15,473 bases of DNA, taken from Limiplasma sp031556335 (GTDB lineage: Bacteria > Bacillota > Clostridia > Christensenellales > Aristaeellaceae). The stretch is taken from positions 1 to 15,473 of the forward strand of contig JAVBTE010000091.1 of NCBI GenBank assembly GCA_031556335.1, read 5' to 3'. The notes below the pieces were generated by a model that did not search any database, was not told the origin of the DNA, and saw nothing but the letters and a program-made list of their open reading frames with translations. Each line of letters opens with the position of its first letter. The first letter of the stretch is position 1. This document shows, piece after piece, positions 9,558-15,473 of the stretch. A program made the translations under genes and the position numbers.

Positions 9558-9794
9558 GGTGGTCGGGATCTACCAAGCCGTTTTTTCTCCGCTGAGGGGC
9601 AGCGGAAACCCTTGCCAGACCCAGGCTTTCGGCGAGGTCGCTTTTTCCCGCCGGAGGTTTGCCGGAATGGCTCGCCATCTTTTCCCTGGCTTCCCGGGTT
9701 CGCCCGGCGAAGCCGCTACATGAGGGTTTTGACAGGTTTTTGCATCTTTTGCTCCGGCTTTGCACGTAACCGTCCTGTAACCCCATTTTTCTTC
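9558..9794. other. Non-coding gap upstream of the DnaA-box array
   Basis: No open frame here looks real in length, ribosome-binding site or codon use. Two hairpins are visible: CCGCTG/CAGCGG near 9583-9599 and a longer one at 9688-9714 (GGCTTC...GAAGCC around CCGGG-TTCG-CCCGG with one bulged base). Neither is followed by a T-run, so no clear terminator for the cysteine-rich gene was found. Confidence 0.5.
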
Positions 9795-9889
9795 TGTGGA
9801 TAACATGTGGGAAGCACGTTGAAAACTCCTCGATTTCCGTGGATTTCCCGTGGAAATCGTATGGAAAATAAATTTTTACATGTGGAAAA
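9795..9889 (-). promoter_or_regulatory. Helically phased DnaA-box-like array
   Basis: The DnaA box TTWTNCACA reads TGTGNAWAA on the plus strand. All in one orientation are TGTGGATAA (9795, perfect), TGTGGGAAG (9806), CGTTGAAAA (9817), CGTGGATTT (9838), CGTGGAAAT (9849), TATGGAAAA (9860) and TGTGGAAAA (9881, perfect). Intervals are 11, 11, 21, 11, 11 and 21 bp, so every copy faces the same side of the helix. In oriC, same-oriented 9-mers with 2-bp gaps support DnaA filament assembly. The array ends about 70 bp before the nrdD promoter, next to AT-rich DNA. The two end boxes are secure, and the middle ones are degenerate (6 to 8 of 9 matches). Confidence 0.65.
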
Positions 9890-9966
9890 AGATGTCGCAT
9901 TCGTCACACATCGTCGCGAATTCGTCATAATTCGCGGGTTTCAGCGGAAGTTGTCCGTTTTTGACA

Positions 9967-9982
9967 TATCAATATATAGTAT
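9967..9982. promoter_or_regulatory. NrdR box 1
   Basis: The core CAATATATAGT (9970-9980) fits the core CWATATWTWGT of the NrdR operator. Four of the five mismatches to the full 16-base consensus are in the outer positions. NrdR is the ATP/dATP-sensing repressor of ribonucleotide reductase genes. The box ends at the first base of the promoter -35 element. Confidence 0.75.
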
Positions 9983-10010
9983 TGACAAGACCGGAGCGAC
10001 ACAATATAAT
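9982..10010 (+). promoter_or_regulatory. Consensus SigA promoter for nrdD
   Basis: TTGACA at 9982-9987, exactly 17 bases, then TATAAT at 10005-10010 is a perfect consensus. Such a strong promoter would need tight repression, which the two flanking and overlapping NrdR boxes can provide. Transcription would begin near 10017, giving a leader of about 139 bases. Confidence 0.9.
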
Positions 10011-10014
10011 GTTG
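9999..10014. promoter_or_regulatory. NrdR box 2
   Basis: ACACAATATAATGTTG matches 13 of 16 positions of the NrdR operator ACACWATATATWGTGT. It starts 32 bp after box 1, the three-helical-turn spacing known for paired NrdR boxes, and covers the whole -10 element, so binding would block RNA polymerase. Confidence 0.75.
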
Positions 10015-10020
10015 TTACTC

Positions 10021-10120
10021 GCCACGGAGACCCAAGTGAAGCCTGCGTAACACGGCTCTTGGGGACAACCCCCTTGGGCCTGCTATGAAAAGATCGACAA
10101 AAGTCGTTGTTTTTCTGCGC
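10021..10120 (+). promoter_or_regulatory. Structured nrdD leader, possible attenuator
   Basis: CCCAAG (10031-10036) with nested AGCC (10040-10043) can pair with GGCT-CTTGGG (10054-10063). Alternatively GGGG (10061-10064) pairs with CCCC (10069-10072), and CCCAAG can pair with a second CTTGGG (10073-10078). These pairings exclude one another. A short CGAC-AAAA-GTCG stem followed by TTGTTTTT (about 10093-10112) could act as a weak terminator. No known riboswitch class is recognised. Confidence 0.35.
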
Positions 10121-10155
10121 TCTCCCTGTAAAGGCAACAAAAAGGAGTCGTTATC

Positions 10156-12483
10156 ATGATCACTTCCATTAAAAAGCGCGACGGACGTGTGGTTCCCTTT
10201 GACCAAAGCAAGATCGAGTCCGCGATCGAAAAAAGCTTTATGGCCAGCGGAAGCCAAAAAACTTCGGAAACCGCCCATGAGTTGACCGCTCTGGTGGTTG
10301 CGGAGGTGGAGAACGACGAAAGCATCCCCACCGTACCCACGGTGGAACAGGTGCAGGATACGGTGGAGCGTGTGCTGATCGAGCGGGGCTTTGTGCGCTC
10401 CGCCAAGGCCTATATTTTGTACCGGGCGGAACGCAGCCGGGTGCGGGAGATGAACACCCGCCTGATGCGCATTTTTGAGGATATCGCCTATAAAGACGCC
10501 ATCGACAGCGACATCAAGCGGGAGAACGCCAACATCAACGGCGACACCGCCATGGGCAGCATGCAGAAATTCGGCAGCGAGGGCGCCAAGCAGTTTTATG
10601 AGATGTACGTGCTGAACCCCAAGCACGCCAAGGCCCACAACGAGGGCGACATCCATATCCACGACCTGGACTTTTACACCCTCACCACCACCTGCTGCCA
10701 GATTGACCTTTTGGAGCTGTTCCGGGACGGTTTTTCCACGGGACACGGCGTGCTTCGGGAACCCAACGACATTTACAGCTATTCCGCCCTGGCCTGCATC
10801 GCCATTCAGGCCAACCAGAACGACCAACACGGCGGCCAGAGCGTGGTGAATTTTGACTACGGCATGGCCCCCGGCGTTCAGAAAACCTTCCGCAAGCGGT
10901 ACCGGGACAACCTGGCCCGGGCGCTGGAATTGCTGGGCGGCCTGGAGGACTCCGCCGATGTGGCGGTGCGGCTTTTGCGCGAGTTGGAGGAAGAGAGCGG
11001 CAAGGTGCCCCACCTGGCCCCCGACGCGGAGATGGACAAGCAGCTGCGCCAAAAGCTTGCGGCGTTGCTGCCCAAGGCCGGGAACGACCTTTTGACCCGC
11101 CTGATGGACTTTGTGCGGGAGCACGCGGAAAAAGAAACGGACAAGGCCTCCTACCAGGCCATGGAGGCGCTGATCCACAACCTGAACACCATGAACAGCC
11201 GGGCCGGGGCCCAGGTGCCCTTTTCCAGCATCAACTATGGCATGGATACCTCCCCCGAGGGCCGCATGGTGATGCGCAACCTGCTGCTGGCCACCGAGGC
11301 GGGCCTGGGCAATGGCGAAACCCCCATCTTCCCCATTCAAATTTTCCGGGTGAAGGAAGGCGTCAGCTTTAACCCCGGCGACCCCAACTACGACCTATAC
11401 CGTCTGGCCATCCGCACCAGCGCCAAGCGCCTGTTCCCCAATTTCAGCTTTGTGGACGCGCCCTTCAACAAGAAATACTACAAGGAAGGCCATCCGGAAA
11501 CGGAAATCGCCTACATGGGCTGCCGCACCCGGGTCATTGGCAACGTGTTCGACCCCACCCGGGAAGTATGCCCCCGCCGGGGAAACCTTTCCTTTACCTC
11601 CATCAACCTGCCCCGCATCGCCGTGAAGGCCAAGGGCGATCTGCAATGGTTTTTTGAGGAGCTGGAGCGCACGCTGAACCTGGTGGTGGACCAGCTGGAC
11701 GAGCGGCTGGAGATCATCTCCAACAAAAAGGTGCGCAACTTCCCCTTCCTGATGGGGGAAGGCGTTTGGATCGACAGCGAAAAGCTGGACTGGAACGACA
11801 GCGTGCGGGAAGTGCTCAAGCACGGCACCCTGTCCATCGGCTTCATCGGCCTGGCGGAAACCCTGGTGGCCCTGCGGGGCGCCCACCACGGCGAGGACAA
11901 AAACAGCCAGAACCTGGGCCTGGAAATCATCGGCTTTATGCGCAAGTTCTGCGACGACATCAGCGCCAAGCGCAAGCTGAACTATACCCTGCTGGCCACC
12001 CCCGCCGAGGGGCTTTCCGGCCGCTTTGTGAAGATCGACCGCAAGCGCTACGGCCTTATTGAGGGCGTCACCGACCGGGAATATTACACCAACAGCTTCC
12101 ACGTGCCCGTGTACTACCCCATCGGCGCGTTTGAAAAGATCGCCACCGAGGCCCCCTACCACGAGCTGACCAACGCGGGCCACATCAGCTATATCGAAAT
12201 GGACGGCGATCCCTCCAAAAACCTGGACGCCTTTGAAAAGGTGGTGCGCTATATGCACGACCAGGGCATTGGCTACGGCTCCATCAACCATCCGGTGGAC
12301 CGGGACCCGGTGTGCGGCTATAACGGCATCATTGGGGACGCCTGCCCCAAGTGCGGCCGCACGGAGGACGAGCACTCCTTCGAGCGCATCCGCCGCATTA
12401 CCGGCTATTTGGTGGGCAGCCTGAACCGCTTTAACAACGCCAAGCGCACGGAGGAATCGGACCGGGTGAAGCATAAGATTTAA
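10156..12483 (+). CDS. nrdD: Anaerobic (class III) ribonucleoside-triphosphate reductase
   Basis: NrdD reduces NTPs to dNTPs without oxygen, using a glycyl radical installed by the radical-SAM activase NrdG. The 775 residues begin with an ATP-cone regulatory domain (about 1-95: SIKKRDGRVVPFD...), followed by the barrel with TTTCCQIDLLELF (Cys180-Cys181), STGHGVLREPND, IQANQNDQHGGQS, MGCRTRV (Cys456) and the C-terminal RRITGYLVGSLNRFN loop with the radical glycine at about 750. A zinc-site region shows Cys720, Cys730 and Cys733; the usual first ligand position (717) is Asp. The start follows AAAGGAG at good spacing. It appears to be transcribed alone, from an NrdR-controlled promoter to a strong terminator. 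No nrdG lies in the window, so the activase must be elsewhere. Confidence 0.97.
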   Translation: MITSIKKRDGRVVPFDQSKIESAIEKSFMASGSQKTSETAHELTALVVAEVENDESIPTVPTVEQVQDTVERVLIERGFVRSAKAYILYRAERSRVREMNTRLMRIFEDIAYKDAIDSDIKRENANINGDTAMGSMQKFGSEGAKQFYEMYVLNPKHAKAHNEGDIHIHDLDFYTLTTTCCQIDLLELFRDGFSTGHGVLREPNDIYSYSALACIAIQANQNDQHGGQSVVNFDYGMAPGVQKTFRKRYRDNLARALELLGGLEDSADVAVRLLRELEEESGKVPHLAPDAEMDKQLRQKLAALLPKAGNDLLTRLMDFVREHAEKETDKASYQAMEALIHNLNTMNSRAGAQVPFSSINYGMDTSPEGRMVMRNLLLATEAGLGNGETPIFPIQIFRVKEGVSFNPGDPNYDLYRLAIRTSAKRLFPNFSFVDAPFNKKYYKEGHPETEIAYMGCRTRVIGNVFDPTREVCPRRGNLSFTSINLPRIAVKAKGDLQWFFEELERTLNLVVDQLDERLEIISNKKVRNFPFLMGEGVWIDSEKLDWNDSVREVLKHGTLSIGFIGLAETLVALRGAHHGEDKNSQNLGLEIIGFMRKFCDDISAKRKLNYTLLATPAEGLSGRFVKIDRKRYGLIEGVTDREYYTNSFHVPVYYPIGAFEKIATEAPYHELTNAGHISYIEMDGDPSKNLDAFEKVVRYMHDQGIGYGSINHPVDRDPVCGYNGIIGDACPKCGRTEDEHSFERIRRITGYLVGSLNRFNNAKRTEESDRVKHKI

Positions 12484-12507
12484 GGTTTTGTCAGCCGCTT
12501 ACGCAAC

Positions 12508-12560
12508 GAGGGCATGGGGTCGATTGATCGCACAGATCGATCTCCCATGCCCTCGTTTTT
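12508..12560 (+). terminator. Strong intrinsic terminator after nrdD
   Basis: A perfect outer stem of 11 bp, GAGGGCATGGG (12508-12518) with CCCATGCCCTC (12544-12554), is followed by GTTTTT. The loop contains GATCGATC-type sequence that can pair further. It lies 25 bases after the nrdD stop. Confidence 0.92.
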
Positions 12561-12579
12561 GGAATGGACCCGCGCGCCC

Positions 12580-12608
12580 TTGTCATCCCAAATGGCCTGT
12601 GGTATGAT
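12580..12608 (+). promoter_or_regulatory. Promoter for the first MBL-fold gene
   Basis: TTGTCA (12580-12585), a 17-base spacer and TATGAT (12603-12608) preceded by TGG (extended -10). A small hairpin TCCCAT-CTT-ATGGGA (12611-12625) lies at the predicted transcript 5' end, just before the ribosome-binding site. Confidence 0.75.
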
Positions 12609-12638
12609 ATTCCCATCTTATGGGAGTGAAAGGATACG

Positions 12639-13613
12639 ATGGGACGGTTTCGGCTGAGTGTTCTGGTTGGATTTTTTTTCCTTTCCACGGCCTTGGGGCT
12701 TTGCTCCGGGGCCGCTTTGGGTGAAACGCCGCCCCCCGCCAAAGAGGCCTCCGTTGTGCAATTGGGCGGGACGGCCCCCTTCGCGGCGGACGCAAGCCTG
12801 CTGGAAATCTTCTTCATCCGCCTGGCCCGGGACGACGGCTTTCTGCTGCGGCTGAACGGGCAAACGCTGCTGGTGGACGGCGGGCTGAGGGAGCATTATC
12901 CCCTGCTGAAAGCGTTCCTGGTCAAGGAGAACGGTTCCCTCACCCTGGACGCCATTTTGAACACCCACCAGCACGACGACCACATCGGCGGCGAGCTGGC
13001 TTTTCTTCAGCGAGGGGGCATCACCCGCGCCTTTTTTGGGCCGTTGCCTCCAAGCACCAAGGATGACTTCTATCAAACCCTGTTTCCATTGCTCAAACAG
13101 ACCGGTACCCCCTATGTGCAGCTGCGGCCCGGGGACCTGTTGCTGTTTGGCGGGGGTCAGCCCGGCGAGCCCCCCACGCTGGCGGAGGACGATTTTGCGG
13201 TGTTTCCGGAGGACAGCGCGCAGATTCGGGTTTACCGCTGCGAGGAGACCCCGGCGGAGGTCAACTCCACCTGCTTGGTGTTGCACATTACCTATCATGA
13301 CCGGACGCTGCTGTTGATGGCGGACGCGGCGGGCCGCCCCCAAAGCTACTTTTTGGACAGGTTCGGCCCCAAGGCCATGGAGGCGGATGTGTTCAAGGCC
13401 GCCCACCATGGGCTGACGCCCACGGTCCAGGCCTTTTTGGACGCGGTGAACCCCGCTCTGGGCATTGTGACCAACGGGCCCAAGGCGGCGCAGCTCCAGG
13501 CCCGGCAGTTTCGCCTTCGGAACATCCCGGCCCTGTTTACCACCGAAGGCACCGTCTATCTGGCCACGGACGGCTACACCTGGTACGCCCGGCAAGATGC
13601 GCCGGTTCCCTGA
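12639..13613 (+). CDS. Exported MBL-fold hydrolase, ComEC C-domain type (copy 1)
   Basis: This 324-residue protein has an N-terminal hydrophobic signal segment (about 4-28) and then a metallo-beta-lactamase fold related to the C-terminal domain of ComEC/Rec2. Visible features are DGFLLRLNGQTLLVDGG, the metal motif NTHQHDDH (HxHxDH, 110-115), MADAAG with Asp229, and KAAHHG (His256-His257) near the C-terminus. It probably acts outside the membrane on a phosphodiester or similar bond; the substrate is unknown. The start ATG 12639 follows GTGAAAGG. It lacks ComEC's membrane domain, so a DNA-uptake channel role is not implied. The signal segment has no good lipobox. It forms a tandem pair with the next gene and has its own promoter. 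The stop codon lies inside a 10-bp hairpin stem. Confidence 0.85.
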   Translation: MGRFRLSVLVGFFFLSTALGLCSGAALGETPPPAKEASVVQLGGTAPFAADASLLEIFFIRLARDDGFLLRLNGQTLLVDGGLREHYPLLKAFLVKENGSLTLDAILNTHQHDDHIGGELAFLQRGGITRAFFGPLPPSTKDDFYQTLFPLLKQTGTPYVQLRPGDLLLFGGGQPGEPPTLAEDDFAVFPEDSAQIRVYRCEETPAEVNSTCLVLHITYHDRTLLLMADAAGRPQSYFLDRFGPKAMEADVFKAAHHGLTPTVQAFLDAVNPALGIVTNGPKAAQLQARQFRLRNIPALFTTEGTVYLATDGYTWYARQDAPVP

Positions 13614-13622
13614 ACCGGCGCT
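13599..13622 (+). repeat. Hairpin and 22-base direct repeat, left copy
   Basis: GCGCCGGTTC, loop CCT, GAACCGGCGC (13599-13621) is a perfect 10-bp hairpin spanning the stop codon of the first MBL gene. The segment 13601-13622 recurs exactly at 13787-13808, the two copies flanking the palindromic element. Confidence 0.85.
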
Positions 13623-13623
13623 C

Positions 13624-13747
13624 AGCCTGCTGAAAAGGCCCCTCTGCGTCGTCAGCGGTGGCGGCAAAGGGGAATCACGTACCTCTGTGTACGCTCATCC
13701 CCTTATGCCGCCTTGCTTCCTCGCAGCTGTACCTTTTTGAGCCGGCT
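13624..13747. mobile_element. 124-bp palindromic MITE-like element
   Basis: The two ends are inverted relatives: AGCCTGCTGAAAA at the left and, reading inward from the right on the other strand, AGCCGGCTCAAAAAGG. The arms continue in register with CTGCG, GGCGGCA, AAGGGGA and CGTAC, meeting near 13685-13690, so nearly the whole element folds into one long imperfect hairpin. It has no coding capacity. I have the impression that related sequences recur in clostridial genomes, but cannot confirm this here. Confidence 0.65.
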
Positions 13748-13786
13748 CCCATCCCGCCTCCAAACAAGTTTGTCAGCGGTTTACGT

Positions 13787-13808
13787 GCCGGTTCCCTGAA
13801 CCGGCGCT
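13787..13808 (+). repeat. 22-base direct repeat, right copy
   Basis: This is an exact copy of 13601-13622. It can also form a hairpin, with one G-T pair at the base. It lies 36 bases before the start of the second MBL gene. Confidence 0.85.
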
Positions 13809-13843
13809 TTCCGGCCTCATTTTTCCCCCAGGAGAGTACCCCC

Positions 13844-14839
13844 ATGACACAAAAGCGACCCCCGGCCCTATCCCTGGTTTTGGCCATTCTTTTTCTGGTG
13901 GTTCCCTGTCTGCTTCCCGCGCCGGCCCTCTCGGAGGCCGCCGATTTGGGGCGGCAAATTGGGCCCATTCAGCTGGAGGGCGACAATCCCTTTCCCCCGG
14001 GCACGCCTCTTTTGGAGGTGTTCTTCATTGATCTGGGCCGCGCCGACGGCATTTTTTTGCGGGCGGGCGGGCAAACCCTGCTGGTGGACGGCGGCCATCG
14101 CACCCGCTATTGGCGGCTGAAAGATTTTTTGCTGCGGGAGAACGGCTCCATCACCGTGGACAGCATGCTGAACACCCACCAGCATGACGACCATGTGGCG
14201 GGCCTTATCGGCCTTTTGCAGGGAGGGGGAAGCACCCGGCGCTTTTATTCCCCCCTGCCCGCCACCCTGAAGGACCCCTACTATAAAACCCTGGGCAAGC
14301 TGCTGAAAAAGGCGGAGGCGGCGTACATCCAAATTTATCCCGGCGATCTGCTGTCCCTGGGGGGCGGCGCGCCCGGCACGGGGGCGCGGCCGCTGGCCGA
14401 TGCCGCAAGCCTGCCGGAAGGCAGCGCGCTGCTGCGGGTGTACCGCTGCGAAGAGCGGCTGTACGACGCCAACGCTTCCTCGGCGGTGCTTCATGTTTCC
14501 TTTGGCGAGCGGTCTGTTTTGCTGACGGCGGACGCGGCGGGAATCCCCCAGCATTATTTTGCGGAGCGCTATGGCAAGGACATGAAAGCGGACGTCCTGA
14601 AATCCGCCCACCATGGGGTGACCGCCACGGTGCCCTCTTTTTTGGAAAGCGTGGACCCCGCGTTGATGGTCGTCACCAGCGACGCCAAGCATTCCAAAAA
14701 GCAGACCCTGCAGGTCCGCTATTTGAAGTTGCCCACGCTTTATTCCGCCGACGGAACCCTTTACATGGCCACGGACGGCCAAACCTGGTACATTCACCAG
14801 CAGCCGGACATCCCCTCGCCGGGCCGCGATTTTCCGTAA
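13844..14839 (+). CDS. Exported MBL-fold hydrolase, ComEC C-domain type (copy 2)
   Basis: This 331-residue paralogue of the preceding gene matches roughly half of its residues by eye over the catalytic domain. Signal segment about 10-27, with a plausible cleavage after PALS. It has DGIFLRAGGQTLLVDGG, NTHQHDDH (112-117), LTADAAG and KSAHHG (His256-His257), so the metal-binding set is intact. The start ATG 13844 has GGAGAG 7 bases upstream; the longer in-frame start at 13658 would translate the palindromic element and the direct repeat, so it is rejected. No separate promoter is evident, so transcription may come from the first MBL gene through the element. It ends 13 bases before the holin gene, which points the opposite way. 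Confidence 0.85.
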   Translation: MTQKRPPALSLVLAILFLVVPCLLPAPALSEAADLGRQIGPIQLEGDNPFPPGTPLLEVFFIDLGRADGIFLRAGGQTLLVDGGHRTRYWRLKDFLLRENGSITVDSMLNTHQHDDHVAGLIGLLQGGGSTRRFYSPLPATLKDPYYKTLGKLLKKAEAAYIQIYPGDLLSLGGGAPGTGARPLADAASLPEGSALLRVYRCEERLYDANASSAVLHVSFGERSVLLTADAAGIPQHYFAERYGKDMKADVLKSAHHGVTATVPSFLESVDPALMVVTSDAKHSKKQTLQVRYLKLPTLYSADGTLYMATDGQTWYIHQQPDIPSPGRDFP

Positions 14840-14852
14840 ACCAAGGGCGAGG

Positions 14853-15383
14853 CTATCCGTTTTCCCCAGAATCCGCTTCGCCAGGACCAGGCGCGGCGGG
14901 TTTTTCTTTGGCCGGGTCCATCCTGGCCGCCGGCGCTTCCGCCGGCTCCTCCTTGTCCGTTTCCGCCAGCTTTTCCAGCGCCCCTCTCAGCACTTTGGGA
15001 ATGGGCACGCCGCAAAGCGCCAGGTTTTCCAGCAGCGAAATTCCTTCATTGCCAATGTAAAACCAGGTGACGGCGCTTTCAAACATGGCGTTGTGCTGGC
15101 CCACAAAGTCGTCCAGCACATAGGCCAGCAGCACCACCACCATCATCATGGCCTTTTTCAAAAGGCCCCGCCAGCCCGCGTCGCTGGAAAGACCCCCATG
15201 CTGGCTGTTGGGGCTTTTGCGCAGGAAGCCCGCCACGATCCCACTGACGTAGTCGCACACCATCAGCGTCACAAGTAAAACAATGACACGGTTTTGCCCG
15301 GTGACCATGCCCTGCAGGAAGCCAAACAACAGCATGAGGCCCTTGGCCAACAAGTCCCATGTATGCCGCAAAAAGTCGCCCAT
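14853..15383 (-). CDS. Phage-type holin (TcdE/Cp-1, holin-4 family)
   Basis: This 176-residue membrane protein has about three hydrophobic helices (near 10-30, 33-54, 75-97) and the family signature DYVSGIVAGF...SDAGWRGLLKKAMMMVVVLLAYVLDD...WFYIGNEGISLLENLALCGVPIPKVLRGALEKL. The final 35 residues are a charged, Ala/Pro/Glu-rich tail. Holins form membrane lesions that release lytic enzymes or toxins. GGGGGCG lies before the ATG at 15383. No endolysin or phage structural gene is in the window, so this may be the edge of a prophage or a domesticated lone holin. Confidence 0.88.
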   Translation of the reverse strand: MGDFLRHTWDLLAKGLMLLFGFLQGMVTGQNRVIVLLVTLMVCDYVSGIVAGFLRKSPNSQHGGLSSDAGWRGLLKKAMMMVVVLLAYVLDDFVGQHNAMFESAVTWFYIGNEGISLLENLALCGVPIPKVLRGALEKLAETDKEEPAEAPAARMDPAKEKPAAPGPGEADSGENG

Positions 15384-15413
15384 TCCTACGCCCCCTTCGG
15401 GGCAGGATATTCA

Positions 15414-15461
15414 TTTCCGTGCCCAAATATAAGTGGGGGCGGGGCTTTTGCGGCACGGAAA
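15414..15461. repeat. 10-bp inverted repeat upstream of the holin
   Basis: TTTCCGTGCC (15414-15423) and GGCACGGAAA (15452-15461) are perfect complements separated by 28 bases. They lie 31 bases upstream of the holin start. It could be an operator or an RNA stem; no clear promoter was found next to it. Confidence 0.5.
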
Positions 15462-15473
15462 AGCGGGCGCCCG

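Noticed and set aside
9535..9900. A 121-residue minus-strand open frame over the nrdD upstream region
   Set aside because: No ribosome-binding site or recognisable motif; it covers the DnaA-box array and hairpins, and codon use does not match neighbouring genes.
12487..12504. Similarity of TTTGTCAGC-type sequence after nrdD to 13769-13786
   Set aside because: 15 of 18 bases match, but one pair of short matches in 15 kb may be chance, and no inverted repeat or boundary accompanies it.
13658..13843. Longer N-terminus for the second MBL gene
   Set aside because: It would translate the palindromic element and the direct repeat; the start at 13844 has a good ribosome-binding site and leads straight into a signal peptide.

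Overview
The window comes from a GC-rich, strictly anaerobic Firmicute, most like the gut Clostridia of the Oscillospiraceae/Ruminococcaceae type. The basis is a class III (oxygen-sensitive) ribonucleotide reductase, a clostridial-type divergent PurA, a Lit-like/DUF1461 membrane protein, a TcdE-type holin, a coding bias toward C/G in third positions, and GC-rich hairpin repeats between genes. Genus cannot be assigned from the sequence alone.

Layout. 1-1400: purA on the minus strand, with a composite hairpin repeat beyond its end. 1400-1650: divergent promoters for purA and secA. 1651-9200, all plus strand: secA, prfB (release factor 2, with a programmed frameshift), a GNAT acetyltransferase, a DUF1461/Lit-like membrane protein that appears frameshifted near its end, and tsaD, followed by a clear intrinsic terminator. 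Four copies of one three-hairpin repeat family sit in the gaps of this part. 9195-9557: a small cysteine-rich protein with a beta-sandwich-like tail and a possible SigK promoter, perhaps a spore coat component. 9558-10155: a 600-base gap with no gene. It carries an 11-bp-phased array of DnaA-box-like 9-mers, a consensus promoter overlapped by two NrdR-box-like operators 32 bp apart, and a structured leader. 10156-12483: nrdD, closed by a strong terminator. 12639-14839: two tandem exported metallo-beta-lactamase-fold proteins of the ComEC-C type, separated by a 124-bp palindromic element and flanking 22-bp direct repeats. 14853-15383: a holin on the minus strand, meeting the second hydrolase tail to tail.

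How it fits together. The first 9 kb is housekeeping: purine synthesis, protein export, translation termination, lipoprotein acyl editing and tRNA t6A modification. The strongest unusual signals are three. (1) The phased DnaA-box array lies upstream of the NrdR-controlled nrdD promoter and may connect replication initiation to dNTP supply, or may act as an origin-like or DnaA-titrating site. (2) The prfB frameshift site uses UAA where UGA is the usual codon. (3) The repeat family keeps its three hairpins through compensatory base changes.
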